Assembly (NCBI RefSeq): GCF_902712875.1
Contig: NZ_LR743509.1
Span: 3,486,001 to 3,550,000, forward strand
DNA from: Hyphomicrobium sp. ghe19
GTDB taxonomy: Bacteria > Pseudomonadota > Alphaproteobacteria > Rhizobiales > Hyphomicrobiaceae
Reading direction: 5' to 3'
DNA length: 64,000 bases
Positions 44,998 to 53,886 of this stretch are shown here, one piece after another. Under the pieces are notes generated by a model, which saw nothing but the letters and a program-made list of their open reading frames with translations, was not told where the DNA came from and searched no databases. The translations under genes and the position numbers were made by a program. Within the stretch, counting starts at the first letter, position 1. Every line of letters begins with the position of its first letter.

Positions 44998-46380
44998 ATG
45001 AACTACTACGCCTATGAAATGGCCCATGCGTTCATGTCCCCTGTCCGATTCGGTGTCCAGGCTCTGCGTCAGACGCTCGGCTGGCCTCTCAACCCGATGA
45101 GCTACACGGCAGCGGGCAAGAACATGATCGCCGCGTGCGATGTGTTCGAGAACATCACGCGCCGTTACGGGAAGCCCGAGTTCGGCATCAAAAGCGTGCA
45201 GCTCGCGGGGCTCACGCTTCCGATCCGCGAGGAGATCGTTCTCGCCAAGCCGTTCTGCAATCTTATTCATTTCGATCGCGGCCAAGCCGAGACCGGCAAG
45301 CGTTACGATCCGAAAGTTCTGATCATCGCGCCGATGTCGGGGCACTACGCGACGCTGCTCAGGGGCACGGTCGAATCCATGCTTCCCGAACACGACGTCT
45401 ACATCACCGACTGGGCCGACGCTCGCAACGTGCCGATTGCGGCGGGCCGATTCGATTTCGATGATTTCGTCGATTACCTGATCGACTTCATGCGTTTCAT
45501 CGGGACGAACACGCACGTCATCGCGGTATGCCAGCCGGCTGTGCCGGCGCTTGTCGCGGCCGCGCTGATGGCTTCGCGGAACGAAACCTGTCAGCCGGCG
45601 TCCCTTGTGTTGATGGGCGGCCCGATCGACACGCGCCGTAATCCCACCAAGGTCAACGATCTCGCCGCGGAGAGATCAATCTCGTGGTTCGAATCCAACG
45701 TCATCTCGACCGTCCCATTTCCGCATGCGGGATTCATGCGTCCGGTTTATCCGGGGTTCATGCAGCTCACGGGCTTCATGACGATGAACCTCGAGCGGCA
45801 CATGAACGCTCACGTCGATCTGTTCAACAATCTCGTCAAAGGCGATTGCGACAGCGTCAACCAGCATCAGACGTTCTACGAGGAATATCTCGCGGTCATG
45901 GACCTCACTGCGGAGTTCTATCTGCAGACCGTCCAAACGGTTTTCCAGGAGCACCTGCTTCCCGATAAGAAGCTGATGCACCGGAACGAACTCGTCGATT
46001 GCTCGGCGATCCGCAACACCGCTCTCATGACCGTCGAAGGCGAGCGCGACGATATTTGCGGCCTCGGCCAAACGGAAGCCGCGCACGATCTCTGCGTCGG
46101 CATCCCACACGACGAGAAAGTGCACTACGTGCAACAGGGCGTCGGCCATTACGGCGTGTTCAACGGGACGCGCTGGCGCACGGAGATTCAGCCGCGCATC
46201 CGCGAATTCATCCGGACGATCAATTACAAACGGCTGACCGGCAATCAGACGACCCGCATGCCGAAGCCGTACCGGGTGCTGAAGGATGCTCCGGACGTCG
46301 CTCCCGATTGGCGCTCGACACCGAACGGCGCGCTCAACGGCGTCAACGGCAAACATCCGCCGTCCGCCGCCGGCGAATAA
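44998..46380 (+). CDS. phaZ: Intracellular polyhydroxyalkanoate (PHB) depolymerase, copy 2
   Basis: A 460-aa paralogue of the protein at 112-1326. It starts MNYYAYEMAHAFMSPVRFGV, as family members do, has the nucleophile Cys178 in AVCQPAVPALVAAALM, ERDDICGLGQ for the acid and GVGHYGVFNGTRWR for the histidine. Compared with copy 1 it has an added C-terminal tail of about 50 residues (ending NGKHPPSAAGE). A candidate promoter at 44888-44915 sits within the longer open frame. Its stop is directly adjacent to the polA stop on the other strand. Confidence 0.88.
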   Translation: MNYYAYEMAHAFMSPVRFGVQALRQTLGWPLNPMSYTAAGKNMIAACDVFENITRRYGKPEFGIKSVQLAGLTLPIREEIVLAKPFCNLIHFDRGQAETGKRYDPKVLIIAPMSGHYATLLRGTVESMLPEHDVYITDWADARNVPIAAGRFDFDDFVDYLIDFMRFIGTNTHVIAVCQPAVPALVAAALMASRNETCQPASLVLMGGPIDTRRNPTKVNDLAAERSISWFESNVISTVPFPHAGFMRPVYPGFMQLTGFMTMNLERHMNAHVDLFNNLVKGDCDSVNQHQTFYEEYLAVMDLTAEFYLQTVQTVFQEHLLPDKKLMHRNELVDCSAIRNTALMTVEGERDDICGLGQTEAAHDLCVGIPHDEKVHYVQQGVGHYGVFNGTRWRTEIQPRIREFIRTINYKRLTGNQTTRMPKPYRVLKDAPDVAPDWRSTPNGALNGVNGKHPPSAAGE

Positions 46381-49300
46381 TTAGTGCGCCTCATCCCAGT
46401 TGTAGGCGGCTTTCGCATCGACGTGGATCGGCACCGATAGCTTGACGGCTGGTTCGCCCGCCGTCTCCATCACACGCCGCGCGACGTCGATAAGCTTCTG
46501 CGCATCCGCTTCGGCCACTTCGAACACGAGTTCGTCGTGAACCTGCAGAAGCATGCGGGCCGAGTCCAGCTTGGCCTTTTCGATGGCTTCCGGCATACGG
46601 ATCATGGCGCGGCGGATGATGTCGGCTGCTGAGCCTTGTATCGGCGCGTTGATCGCGGCGCGCTCGAGGAAACCGCGCATCGACGGGTTCTTCGTGTTGA
46701 TCTCGGGATAGTGGATTTTCCGTCCGAAGATCGTCTCGACATGGCCGTGCGCATGCGCAAATTTCTTCGTTGCTTCCATGTAGTCGCGGATGCCGGGGAA
46801 CCGCTGGAAATACGTCTTGATGTAATCGCTCGCTTCCTCGCGACTGATGCTCAGCTGGTTTGCGAGGCCGAACGCCGAGATGCCATAGATGATACCGAAG
46901 TTGATCGCCTTGGCGCGGCGGCGCACCTCGCCCGGCATATCCTTGACCGGCACGCCGAACATTTCCGACGCCGTCATCGCGTGGATGTCGAGGCCGTCGG
47001 CGAAGGCCTTCTTGAGCTGAGGAATATCGGCGACGTGAGCGAGAACACGCAGCTCGATCTGCGAATAGTCGGCCGAGACGAGCTTCATGCCGTTATCGGC
47101 GATGAAGGCTGTGCGGATTTCCCGGCCCTCTTTCGTGCGGATCGGAATGTTCTGCAAATTCGGATCGGAGGACGCGAGACGGCCGGTCGTCGTCGACGCT
47201 AGCGCATAGCTCGTATGGATGCGGCCCGTCGAAGGATCGATGTATTCGGGCAGCGCGTCGGTGTAGGTCGAGCGAAGTTTCGAGATCTGCCGCCATTCCA
47301 GCATCGTATTGATCAGGCGGCGGGCATCGCCATCGAGTTCCTCGTTCGCCGCGAGTTCGTCCAGAAGGTTGGCGCGGGTTTCCCATTGGCCGGACTTCGT
47401 CTTCTTGCCGCCGGGTAGTTTCAGACGATCGAACAGAAGCTCTCCGAGTTGCTTCGGCGAGCCAAGATTGAACTTGTGGCCGACCAGGCCGTTGATCTCT
47501 TCCTCGAGCCTGACGGCGCGCTGCGCGAACGCACTCGACAGCCGCGCGAGGATATCGCGATCGACCTTTATACCGGCGTGCTCCATCGCGACGATGACCG
47601 GAACGAGCGGCCGCTCCAGCGTTTCGTAGACAGTCGTCACGTGTTCCGCCGCGAGACGAGGCTTCAGGACTTTCCAGAGCCTGAACGTCACGTCCGCATC
47701 TTCGGCCGCGTATTCGGTCGCCTTATCGAGCGGCATCGCGGCGAAGGTCTTCTCGGACTTTTTGGCGCCCGGCGCTTGCCCCATCGCTTGCGCAAACGTC
47801 ATGCAGGCGTGGCCGAGGTGGCGCTCGGCGAGCACATCCATGCCGTGCGCATTGCGCCCGCCGTCGAGCGCGTAGGAAATCAGCATCGTGTCGTCGAATG
47901 GCGTGACGTCGACGCCGTAACGCTTCATCACCAGCGCATCATACTTGATGTTCTGGCCAATCTTCAGGACAGATGGATCTTCGAGCAGCGGCCTGAGGAC
48001 GTCCAACGCTTCAGTGATCGGAAGCTGCGGCGGCCGATTGTCGGCGCCGCCAAAGAGATCGTTGCTTGGCCCCGTGTGGCCGAGCGGCACGTAGCACGCT
48101 TCACCCGGTGCGACGGCAAGCGAAATGCCGACGAGGTCGGCGCGCGTCGCGTCGAGGTCCGTCGTCTCGGTGTCGAACGCGACGTAGCCCGTTTGACCAG
48201 CCTTCCTGACCCATTCCTCCAGGCGCGTTCGCGTCGTGATCGTTTCGTACTTACTCCGGTCGATCGCCTTGGCGCGCGCGATCGCCGTTCCGGCTGCAAC
48301 GGCCGCTGCCGGAGTGGCATCCTCGAATGCCGCTTCTTCGCCAAGCGCCTCGATTTTATCCGACGTCGATTGCGCTTTGGATTTTAGGCTCGCGCCGACC
48401 GAGATCGCGAGCGGCGGTGGGGCTTCCGCTCCCAAGCCTTCCGCGATGCGCTTCGTGAGCGTGCTGAATTCCATCGTGCGCAGGAAGCCGAGAAGCGCAT
48501 CGATCTCGGGATCGCGAACGCCCAACGCATCGATTGTAATCTCGAGCGGCACATCGTCTTTCAACAGCACGAGCTGACGCGAGATGCGCGCCTGCTCGGC
48601 AAATTCGATGAGCTTTCCACGCCGTTTCGGTTGTTTGATTTCGCCGGCGCGCGCCAAGAGCGTTTCGAGATCGCCGTAAGTCGAAATGAGTTCCGCCGCT
48701 GTCTTGATGCCGATGCCGGGAACACCCGGCACGTTGTCGACCGAGTCGCCCGAGAGCGCCTGTACGTCGATGACTTTTTCGGGCGGGACACCGAACTTCT
48801 CAATCACCTCATCGCGGCCAATGCGCTTGGCTTTCATGCCGTCGAACATCGTAACGCCGGGGCGCACGAGTTGCATAAGATCCTTGTCGGAGGACACGAT
48901 CGTGACATCGCCGCCGGCGTTCACGGCCTCTCTGGCGTATGTCGCGATCAGATCGTCGGCCTCGTAGCGGTCGAGTTCGATGCAGGCGACATTGAACGCT
49001 TTTACAGCGTCCCGGATCAGGGGAAATTGCGGAAGAAGTTCCTCCGGCGGCGGCGGGCGGTGCGCCTTGTACTGGGGATAGATGTCGTTCCGGAACGTCT
49101 CCCGGCCGGCGTCGAAAATCACGGCAATATGGGTCGGCGCTTCGGACGCTTTCGACTCGCGCAAAAGCTTCCAAAGCATCGCGCAGAAGCCGTGCACCGC
49201 ACCCACGGGCAACCCGTCGGAAGGGCGCGTCAGCGGCGGAAGGGCGTGGAAAGCCCGGAAAATATAGCCTGAGCCGTCAATCAGATAGACGTGGCTTCCC

Positions 49301-49383
49301 TTGACGATCGGGACCAGTTCCGCCGCGCCAATGACTGAAGTCTGCTCAATTTTGTTCTGCTGCATCTTTGCTCTTTTGGCCAT
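46381..49383 (-). CDS. polA: DNA polymerase I
   Basis: A 1000-aa three-domain polymerase for primer removal and repair. The 5'-3' exonuclease (about residues 25-300) has YLIDGSGYIFRAFHALPP and DADV-type RYEADDLIATYARE. The 3'-5' proofreading domain is active-looking: FDTETTDLDATR, IGQNIKYDALVM and YAAEDADVTFRL. The polymerase domain has motif A SADYSQIELRVLAH, motif B RRAKAINFGIIYG and motif C LQVHDELVFEV. The start could be the ATG at 49383 or 49365. Convergent with phaZ copy 2 with no spacer. Confidence 0.95.
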   Translation of the reverse strand: MAKRAKMQQNKIEQTSVIGAAELVPIVKGSHVYLIDGSGYIFRAFHALPPLTRPSDGLPVGAVHGFCAMLWKLLRESKASEAPTHIAVIFDAGRETFRNDIYPQYKAHRPPPPEELLPQFPLIRDAVKAFNVACIELDRYEADDLIATYAREAVNAGGDVTIVSSDKDLMQLVRPGVTMFDGMKAKRIGRDEVIEKFGVPPEKVIDVQALSGDSVDNVPGVPGIGIKTAAELISTYGDLETLLARAGEIKQPKRRGKLIEFAEQARISRQLVLLKDDVPLEITIDALGVRDPEIDALLGFLRTMEFSTLTKRIAEGLGAEAPPPLAISVGASLKSKAQSTSDKIEALGEEAAFEDATPAAAVAAGTAIARAKAIDRSKYETITTRTRLEEWVRKAGQTGYVAFDTETTDLDATRADLVGISLAVAPGEACYVPLGHTGPSNDLFGGADNRPPQLPITEALDVLRPLLEDPSVLKIGQNIKYDALVMKRYGVDVTPFDDTMLISYALDGGRNAHGMDVLAERHLGHACMTFAQAMGQAPGAKKSEKTFAAMPLDKATEYAAEDADVTFRLWKVLKPRLAAEHVTTVYETLERPLVPVIVAMEHAGIKVDRDILARLSSAFAQRAVRLEEEINGLVGHKFNLGSPKQLGELLFDRLKLPGGKKTKSGQWETRANLLDELAANEELDGDARRLINTMLEWRQISKLRSTYTDALPEYIDPSTGRIHTSYALASTTTGRLASSDPNLQNIPIRTKEGREIRTAFIADNGMKLVSADYSQIELRVLAHVADIPQLKKAFADGLDIHAMTASEMFGVPVKDMPGEVRRRAKAINFGIIYGISAFGLANQLSISREEASDYIKTYFQRFPGIRDYMEATKKFAHAHGHVETIFGRKIHYPEINTKNPSMRGFLERAAINAPIQGSAADIIRRAMIRMPEAIEKAKLDSARMLLQVHDELVFEVAEADAQKLIDVARRVMETAGEPAVKLSVPIHVDAKAAYNWDEAH

Positions 49384-49620
49384 GTCTCGGGCGGTTAGGC
49401 ACGGGGCGACTGGAGACAATCGCGGCTATTCTCAAAACCGCGGGAAGGCACGTTCCTCGACGAAATCGCGGCCATTATCGCACGCTGGCGGACCAATCTG
49501 CCAATCGTGCCGGCCGGTCCGTTGACAGCGCCCTCTGCCCCGTGGCTGATGTCCGCCAACACCTATGTAGGGTGCCGGCTGGGGAAGTTGCAAACCGTCA
49601 CTTTGGGGAGACTATTTGTC

Positions 49621-49938
49621 ATGCGCACAACCGTCAAATTCATGGCCAGCGTCGCCGCCGTTGCGGCGATAACTTCTGCTTTTGGGGCCATCGAAGCCCA
49701 AGCGCTGCCTCGCTGCCGCGCACCCGTCGAAGGCGTTGCGACCGCAACCGGCATTCTGGGAACGGGTTCGGAGAAGGCCCGGATCGAAGCCCGCGAGAAC
49801 TGGAAGAGCACGGTGCGCAACCTCTATGGTCCCCGCTACGCCGACTTCTGGAATGCACAGGGCAAGCAGTGGGACTGCAAGAAGGGCGCGATCCTGCTCG
49901 CGAAATGCGTCGTCGTCGCCAAGCCCTGCCGTTATTGA
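49621..49938 (+). CDS. Small secreted hypothetical protein
   Basis: A 105-aa exported protein. The signal peptide MRTTVKFMASVAAVAAITSA ends near AQALPRC. The mature domain has the stretch ARIEARENWKSTVRNLYGPR and ends WDCKKGAILLAKCVVVAKPC, with cysteines likely disulfide-linked. The pattern recurs in Rhizobiales proteins of unknown function. GGGGAG precedes the ATG; the frame from 49507 lacks a signal. Confidence 0.7.
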   Translation: MRTTVKFMASVAAVAAITSAFGAIEAQALPRCRAPVEGVATATGILGTGSEKARIEARENWKSTVRNLYGPRYADFWNAQGKQWDCKKGAILLAKCVVVAKPCRY

Positions 49939-50107
49939 GCGCCTTAGCGCCCAAGGCTTCCTGGGAAGCGCGGGCGCGGGCTGACGAGCAAAACGAAAGA
50001 AAACGTAAGGTGAGGCGCGAAGTCTCACCTTTATTTTCGAACAGTTACCGCGCCGCAGGCGTCTGCATTTGCGGCGCGCCGATGAATGGTCTATCAGTCT
50101 CGCCGAA

Positions 50108-50184
50108 GCACCCGTAGCTCAGCTGGATAGAGTGTCGCCCTCCGAAGGCGAAGGTCGCAGGTTCGAATCCTGCCGGGTGCGCCA
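50108..50184 (+). tRNA. tRNA-Arg (anticodon CCG), CCA encoded
   Basis: Full cloverleaf: acceptor stem GCACCCG / CGGGTGC, D arm TAGCTCAGCTGGATAGAG, anticodon stem TCGCC / GGCGA with loop CTCCGAA (anticodon CCG), T arm GCAGGTTCGAATCCTGC and GCCA end. It is 77 nt. The minus-strand recombinase gene reads into it, making it the probable attachment site of the accessory region that follows. Confidence 0.95.
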
Positions 50185-51375
50185 TTTCCAAACAAAAGAG
50201 AGAACTGCGGGCGCCGTCTGATCGAGGCCCTGCGATGCGGCTTTGGCCAGGACGGCCTTCGAGCCGGATATGCGGATGTCCTTGTCCGTGACCGTAACTT
50301 CGCGGACCGCGAGCCGGGCGATCTTTTCCGGCGTGATCGTTGGCTCACCATTCGAAATGCTCTTCTGCAGCTCGGCAAGCTCGTCGCGCTGCACCTTGAG
50401 ACCAACGAGACGCTCGCGAAGGCTCAGGTCTTCAGCCGCCATGATCCCCTGCTCGACCAGGGTCAAATGACGGGTAATGGCGGCTTCGGCATCAACGCGA
50501 GGCGCCAGCCGCTTGGGGCTTCGGCTTTGCAGCAGGGCCTGGACGGCATTGAAGGTCTGCTCATCGACGATAGCAGGCACCTCGAATGCGACCCACTGCG
50601 ATGGCGGCCGTCGCCGAGCGCTCCGGCTGTCGAAGCGGTTGAAGTGATGTTTGCCGCAATACGTCGACGACGTCAGCAGATCATGCACCCCGCCGGTCGA
50701 GAAGCGACGGCCGCGGCGGGTGATACCACGTTCGTTGAGATAGGTGGCGATGGCCTTGACGCCGAGCGGCCGACCATGAGCACCGGACGCGAGGTCGAAG
50801 ATCAGTCGCATTACCCGGGCTTCGTCGTCACGGATGACAAGCACTTTCTTGTCCTTCGTCCCTCGCCGTTCCTGCACGGAGACGGCGTGGCCGAAGGGCG
50901 GCCGTGAACTGTTCCAGAAGCCTTGGCGCGCGTTCTCCAGCATGGCCCGATGGACGTGCTTGGCGTTCTCGCGGGACTGATGTTCGTCAAAGACGTTGAG
51001 AACCTTGCGGATGAACTCGCCACTTGCATCCTGACCGATATCTTGCGTGATCGAGATCAGTTCGACGCCGAACTTCCGCAGCTGACGCACGTAGAGTTCG
51101 GAGTGCAGCGCATCGCGGCTGAAACGACTCAAGGAATGAACGACGATATAATCGAACGGCCGCTCGATCCGCGTCGCTTTAAAGATCATCTCCTGGAAGG
51201 CGGGGCGATCGTCGTCGAGCGCCGAGGCCCCGGGCTCAGAGAAAACCTCGGCCACCTGCCAACTGCGCTGTTCGCAATAGGCGCGGCATTGGGCGACCTG
51301 ATCGGGAAGTGAGAGATCGCGTTCGGCCTGACGGCTGGTTGAAACACGAATGTAGATCGCTGCTCTGACCGTCAT
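50119..51375 (-). CDS. Serine recombinase (resolvase/invertase type) ending inside tRNA-Arg
   Basis: A 418-aa site-specific recombinase. The resolvase domain (1-150) has catalytic serine in [29 protein letters not shown] and [20 protein letters not shown]. The Recombinase domain has PPFGHAVSV and [20 protein letters not shown]. After [12 protein letters not shown] the sequence jumps straight to a coiled region ([20 protein letters not shown]); the zinc beta-ribbon with its four cysteines, usual for the family, is missing. The last ~20 residues ([19 protein letters not shown]) are antisense tRNA. It is the likely integrase of the island, possibly impaired. Confidence 0.8.
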   Translation of the reverse strand: MTVRAAIYIRVSTSRQAERDLSLPDQVAQCRAYCEQRSWQVAEVFSEPGASALDDDRPAFQEMIFKATRIERPFDYIVVHSLSRFSRDALHSELYVRQLRKFGVELISITQDIGQDASGEFIRKVLNVFDEHQSRENAKHVHRAMLENARQGFWNSSRPPFGHAVSVQERRGTKDKKVLVIRDDEARVMRLIFDLASGAHGRPLGVKAIATYLNERGITRRGRRFSTGGVHDLLTSSTYCGKHHFNRFDSRSARRRPPSQWVAFEVPAIVDEQTFNAVQALLQSRSPKRLAPRVDAEAAITRHLTLVEQGIMAAEDLSLRERLVGLKVQRDELAELQKSISNGEPTITPEKIARLAVREVTVTDKDIRISGSKAVLAKAASQGLDQTAPAVLSFVWKWRTRQDSNLRPSPSEGDTLSS

Positions 51376-51581
51376 GCTTTCTCACTCACATCGTCCTGTC
51401 CATCGAGGATAGCGGTGAGTTCGACGGCGAGGAATGCCCGCAGCAACGCGACCTCTTCGCTTGTAATCGAAAGTGTTCGCGGCAGGTCGTCCCAGACCGC
51501 CAAACCGTCTTGGAGCAGTGACGGGGCGGAGGCCTGCGGACGCGCACGTCTCCGCATCGAGAGGCGCGCTCTCCGAAGCAT
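51372..51581 (-). CDS. Small protein overlapping the recombinase start
   Basis: A 69-aa protein with a basic N-terminus (MLRRARLSMRRRARPQ) and a helical, acidic C-terminus (ITSEEVALLRAFLAVELTAI). Its stop overlaps the recombinase start by four bases (ATGA), so the two are translationally coupled. Such small genes often precede these recombinases in Rhizobiales. Function unknown; the exact start (51581 or 51557) is not resolved. Confidence 0.5.
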   Translation of the reverse strand: MLRRARLSMRRRARPQASAPSLLQDGLAVWDDLPRTLSITSEEVALLRAFLAVELTAILDGQDDVSEKA

Positions 51582-51954
51582 TCTGGTTCGAGATCTGGCG
51601 AGGTGACTGTTCCACCTCCAATTCTCTACGGGCAGTCGCTCACAGCCACTAGATCGAATGCCGAGGGGTGGTTCGTTTGCGACCCACCTCCCGCGAGAAC
51701 CGCTCTAGACGAACATCATATTTTTTATATATTTCTGAACACTAGACAACGAACCGCACCATTCCGCCTCGCGTTCAAAAACGTCAGCCTACGAAATTTG
51801 CAATTAATTGCACGAAGCCGAGCGCGGCAGCAGGCAACTGAAGCGCGCGTCTGGTCACGGATTGAGAAAGGACGAACTCGCAAAATCCCGTGGCTATGTG
51901 AGAACTCCGGCGTGAAGGTCGCTCGGTGAAGCTGACGTGTTCACCGTTCTGACC
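51582..51954. other. Non-coding stretch with an AT-rich patch
   Basis: About 370 bases with no supported gene. Around 51714-51740 is a very A/T-rich patch (ATATTTTTTATATATTT) in otherwise GC-rich DNA, placed where a minus-strand promoter for the recombinase operon would be. No clean -35/-10 pair can be assigned. It borders the transposase remnant. Confidence 0.4.
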
Positions 51955-53380
51955 TCACCCGCGCATCGCTGTGATGAGCGGGTGAACGCCCAGGATCGAG
52001 ATCATCCGCTTGATGTTGTAGGCCAGGACGCAGAGGCTCATCTCGGCTTTCACGCGCTCAAGTCCTCTCGTCAGGAAGTGCGTGTAGTCCATCCACGCTT
52101 TGATCGTGCCGAACGTGTGCTCGACTGTTCTCCGGCGAACCGTCATAGCGTTGCCCGCATCCAGCCGCTTCTGCATGGCTTCGATGACGCCCTCATGCTT
52201 CCAGCGGTTCACGCGGCGCTCTTTGCTGGTCGTACACTTCGCCTGCAAGGGACAGTTACCACACTTGTTCGTCCACGTGCAGCGTTCGGCCTTCCTCGAC
52301 GCGCGTGTATCGATATGAGAGGGTCTCTCCTGCGGGGCAGCGATAGGCGTTCTGGTCGGCAAGATAGACGAAGTCATCCTTGCCGAACCGACCCGCCGCT
52401 TTCGCATTCGACGTAAGCGGCTTGGGCACGTGCGGAGTTGCGCCGATGGCCTCGCAGGCGAGAACCTCCACACCGCTGAAGTAGCCGCGATCGGCCAGAA
52501 TATCGATCTTCTCGACAGCCATCGCCTCTTTTGCCAGACGCGCCATGGAAGACAGTAACGTGCGGTCCACGAGAATGTTAGTGACGTCATGGGCGACGAT
52601 CAGATGATTCTCAGTGTCGACAGCCGCCTGAACGTTATAGCCAACAACGCCCGCACCGCGCATGCTCGTCGCCATTGCTCGCACGTCGGGATCCGTCAAA
52701 GAGATCTGCTGATCGGGTACATCTAGAATGGCCGTCTCCAGCCGCTTGAGCTCAGCAAGCTTCGCCTTCATCGCTGTGATCTTGTCTCTCAATCGCGTGG
52801 CTTTCGCCTCCGCGTTCTCGCCCTCCTGAAGGTCGGCGGCCTCCAACGAAGCGAGGTAACGCTCGATGCTCGCTTCAACCTGCTCTAGGCGCCGCTTGAG
52901 CTTGCCCCTCGTGAAGTTGCGACCGCGAGAGTTGACGGCCTTGAGCTTGGCGCCGTCGATGGCGGCAACCGCATGCGAGAAGAGACCGAGCCGGCCGCAG
53001 ATCACGATGAAGCGTGCGCAGGCCGCGCGGATGGCAATGCCATTCGCTTCTCGAAAGTCGGCGATGGTCTTGAAGTCGGGTGCAAGGCGACCGGTTAGCC
53101 ACATCAGCTCGACGTTGCGAGCGGCCTCGCGCTCCAGCCGACGGCTCGACTGGATGCGATTGAGATAGCCGTAAAGATAGATCTTCAGAAGCGTCGCTGG
53201 ATGATAGGCTGGACGACCGGTCGCCGCTGGCTGAATGCGCTCGAACCCAAGAGCGGCTAAGTCGAGCTCCTCTACGAAGGCATCGACCACGCGGATCGGA
53301 TTATCTTCGGCAATGTAGTCTTCGAGGCAAACTGGCAACATCGTCTGCTGACGCCGGCTTTCTCCTTCCACAAATCGGCC
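51955..53380 (-). pseudogene. IS1182-family transposase, frameshifted
   Basis: The N-terminal part is read from MGRFVEGESRRQQTMLPVCL at 53380 and includes the zinc-free DDE catalytic core: AVAAIDGAKLKAVNSRGRNF, then GYNVQAAVDTENHLIVAHDV and ILADRGYFSG. It stops at a TAA near 52256. The C-terminal part continues in another frame (CTWTNKCGNCPLQAKC, RRRTVEHTFGTIKAWM, LCVLAYNIKRMISIL). The frameshift lies near 52262-52285, close to the cysteine cluster. Normal members are one open frame, so this copy is probably inactive. Terminal inverted repeats were not identified. Confidence 0.8.
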
Positions 53381-53500
53381 CATCCAAGCCTCCCCGGTCG
53401 GTTGGCGCAAAGCATGGACTGATCTGCTCTTTTCACACAGCCACTCCCAAATGCCGACATTCGGCGGAACGCGAGCGTTCACACCGGCCACTACAGCGAT
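51955..53500 (-). mobile_element. IS1182-like insertion sequence (ends undetermined)
   Basis: The region spans the broken transposase and adjoining DNA. I could not find a clear inverted-repeat pair, so the limits are approximate. The downstream flank (53557 onward) contains remnants of another gene. Confidence 0.5.
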
Positions 53501-53694
53501 GATGTCCGCATAGCGATGGATGGCAGACTTCGACTGCTATCTCAAAACGACAGCTAATGCCCCATAGCGGACTTTGGTCACGCCCTACGCCCTGTGGTGA
53601 GAAACCAAAACAGCCTTGGTACCTGGCCTTTGTGACAATGGGGCTTGAGCGTTGTCCAAGCGTACATTCGTCAGCGCTCAGGGTTCCGCATGCA

Positions 53695-53781
53695 ATGCTC
53701 GTTGTCATTCTGGCGTACGACCAATTGTTATTCCGGCCAATCGTTGCGTGGGCCGGCAAGTTTGGACTGCGGTGGGTGTAG
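53695..53781 (+). pseudogene. Fragment of an ABC-transporter permease
   Basis: One frame reads MLVVILAYDQLLFRPIVAWA, then GKFGLRWV, close to the internal YDQLLFRPLVAWA block of nitrate/sulfonate-type (COG4986-like) permeases. No other part of such a permease is nearby, so it is a leftover. It lies just before the sit operators. Confidence 0.4.
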
Positions 53782-53802
53782 CAGCCGGATGACGCGTCTA
53801 GT

Positions 53803-53823
53803 TGCAACTAATTCTTAATTGCA
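53803..53823. promoter_or_regulatory. Metal-regulator operator candidate 1 upstream of sitA
   Basis: TGCAA-N11-TTGCA: five-base arms in perfect inverted symmetry, spacing eleven bases. An identical architecture recurs at 53850-53870. The arms resemble the TGCAA/TTGCA words of Mur (manganese-sensing Fur-family) sites before sitABCD in Rhizobiales; this link is from memory and unproven. Confidence 0.5.
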
Positions 53824-53849
53824 TTATCAGGCTACATTACTCTGCTTTA

Positions 53850-53870
53850 TGCAAATAAGAAGCAGTTGCA
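53850..53870. promoter_or_regulatory. Metal-regulator operator candidate 2 upstream of sitA
   Basis: Second TGCAA-N11-TTGCA, 47 bases downstream of the first, ending 16 bases before the sitA start codon, so it would overlap the transcript start or ribosome site region (AAAAGGA follows at 53870). Confidence 0.5.
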
Positions 53871-53886
53871 AAAAGGATCTTCTTAG

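Noticed and set aside
50119..50190. Recombinase C-terminal peptide [15 protein letters not shown] as a protein domain
   Set aside because: It is just the antisense translation of tRNA-Arg and common to frames that run into such tRNAs.
51580..51954. CRISPR array or phage att core near the AT-rich patch
   Set aside because: No regularly spaced repeats exist here or elsewhere in the window, and no copy of the tRNA 3' end was found.
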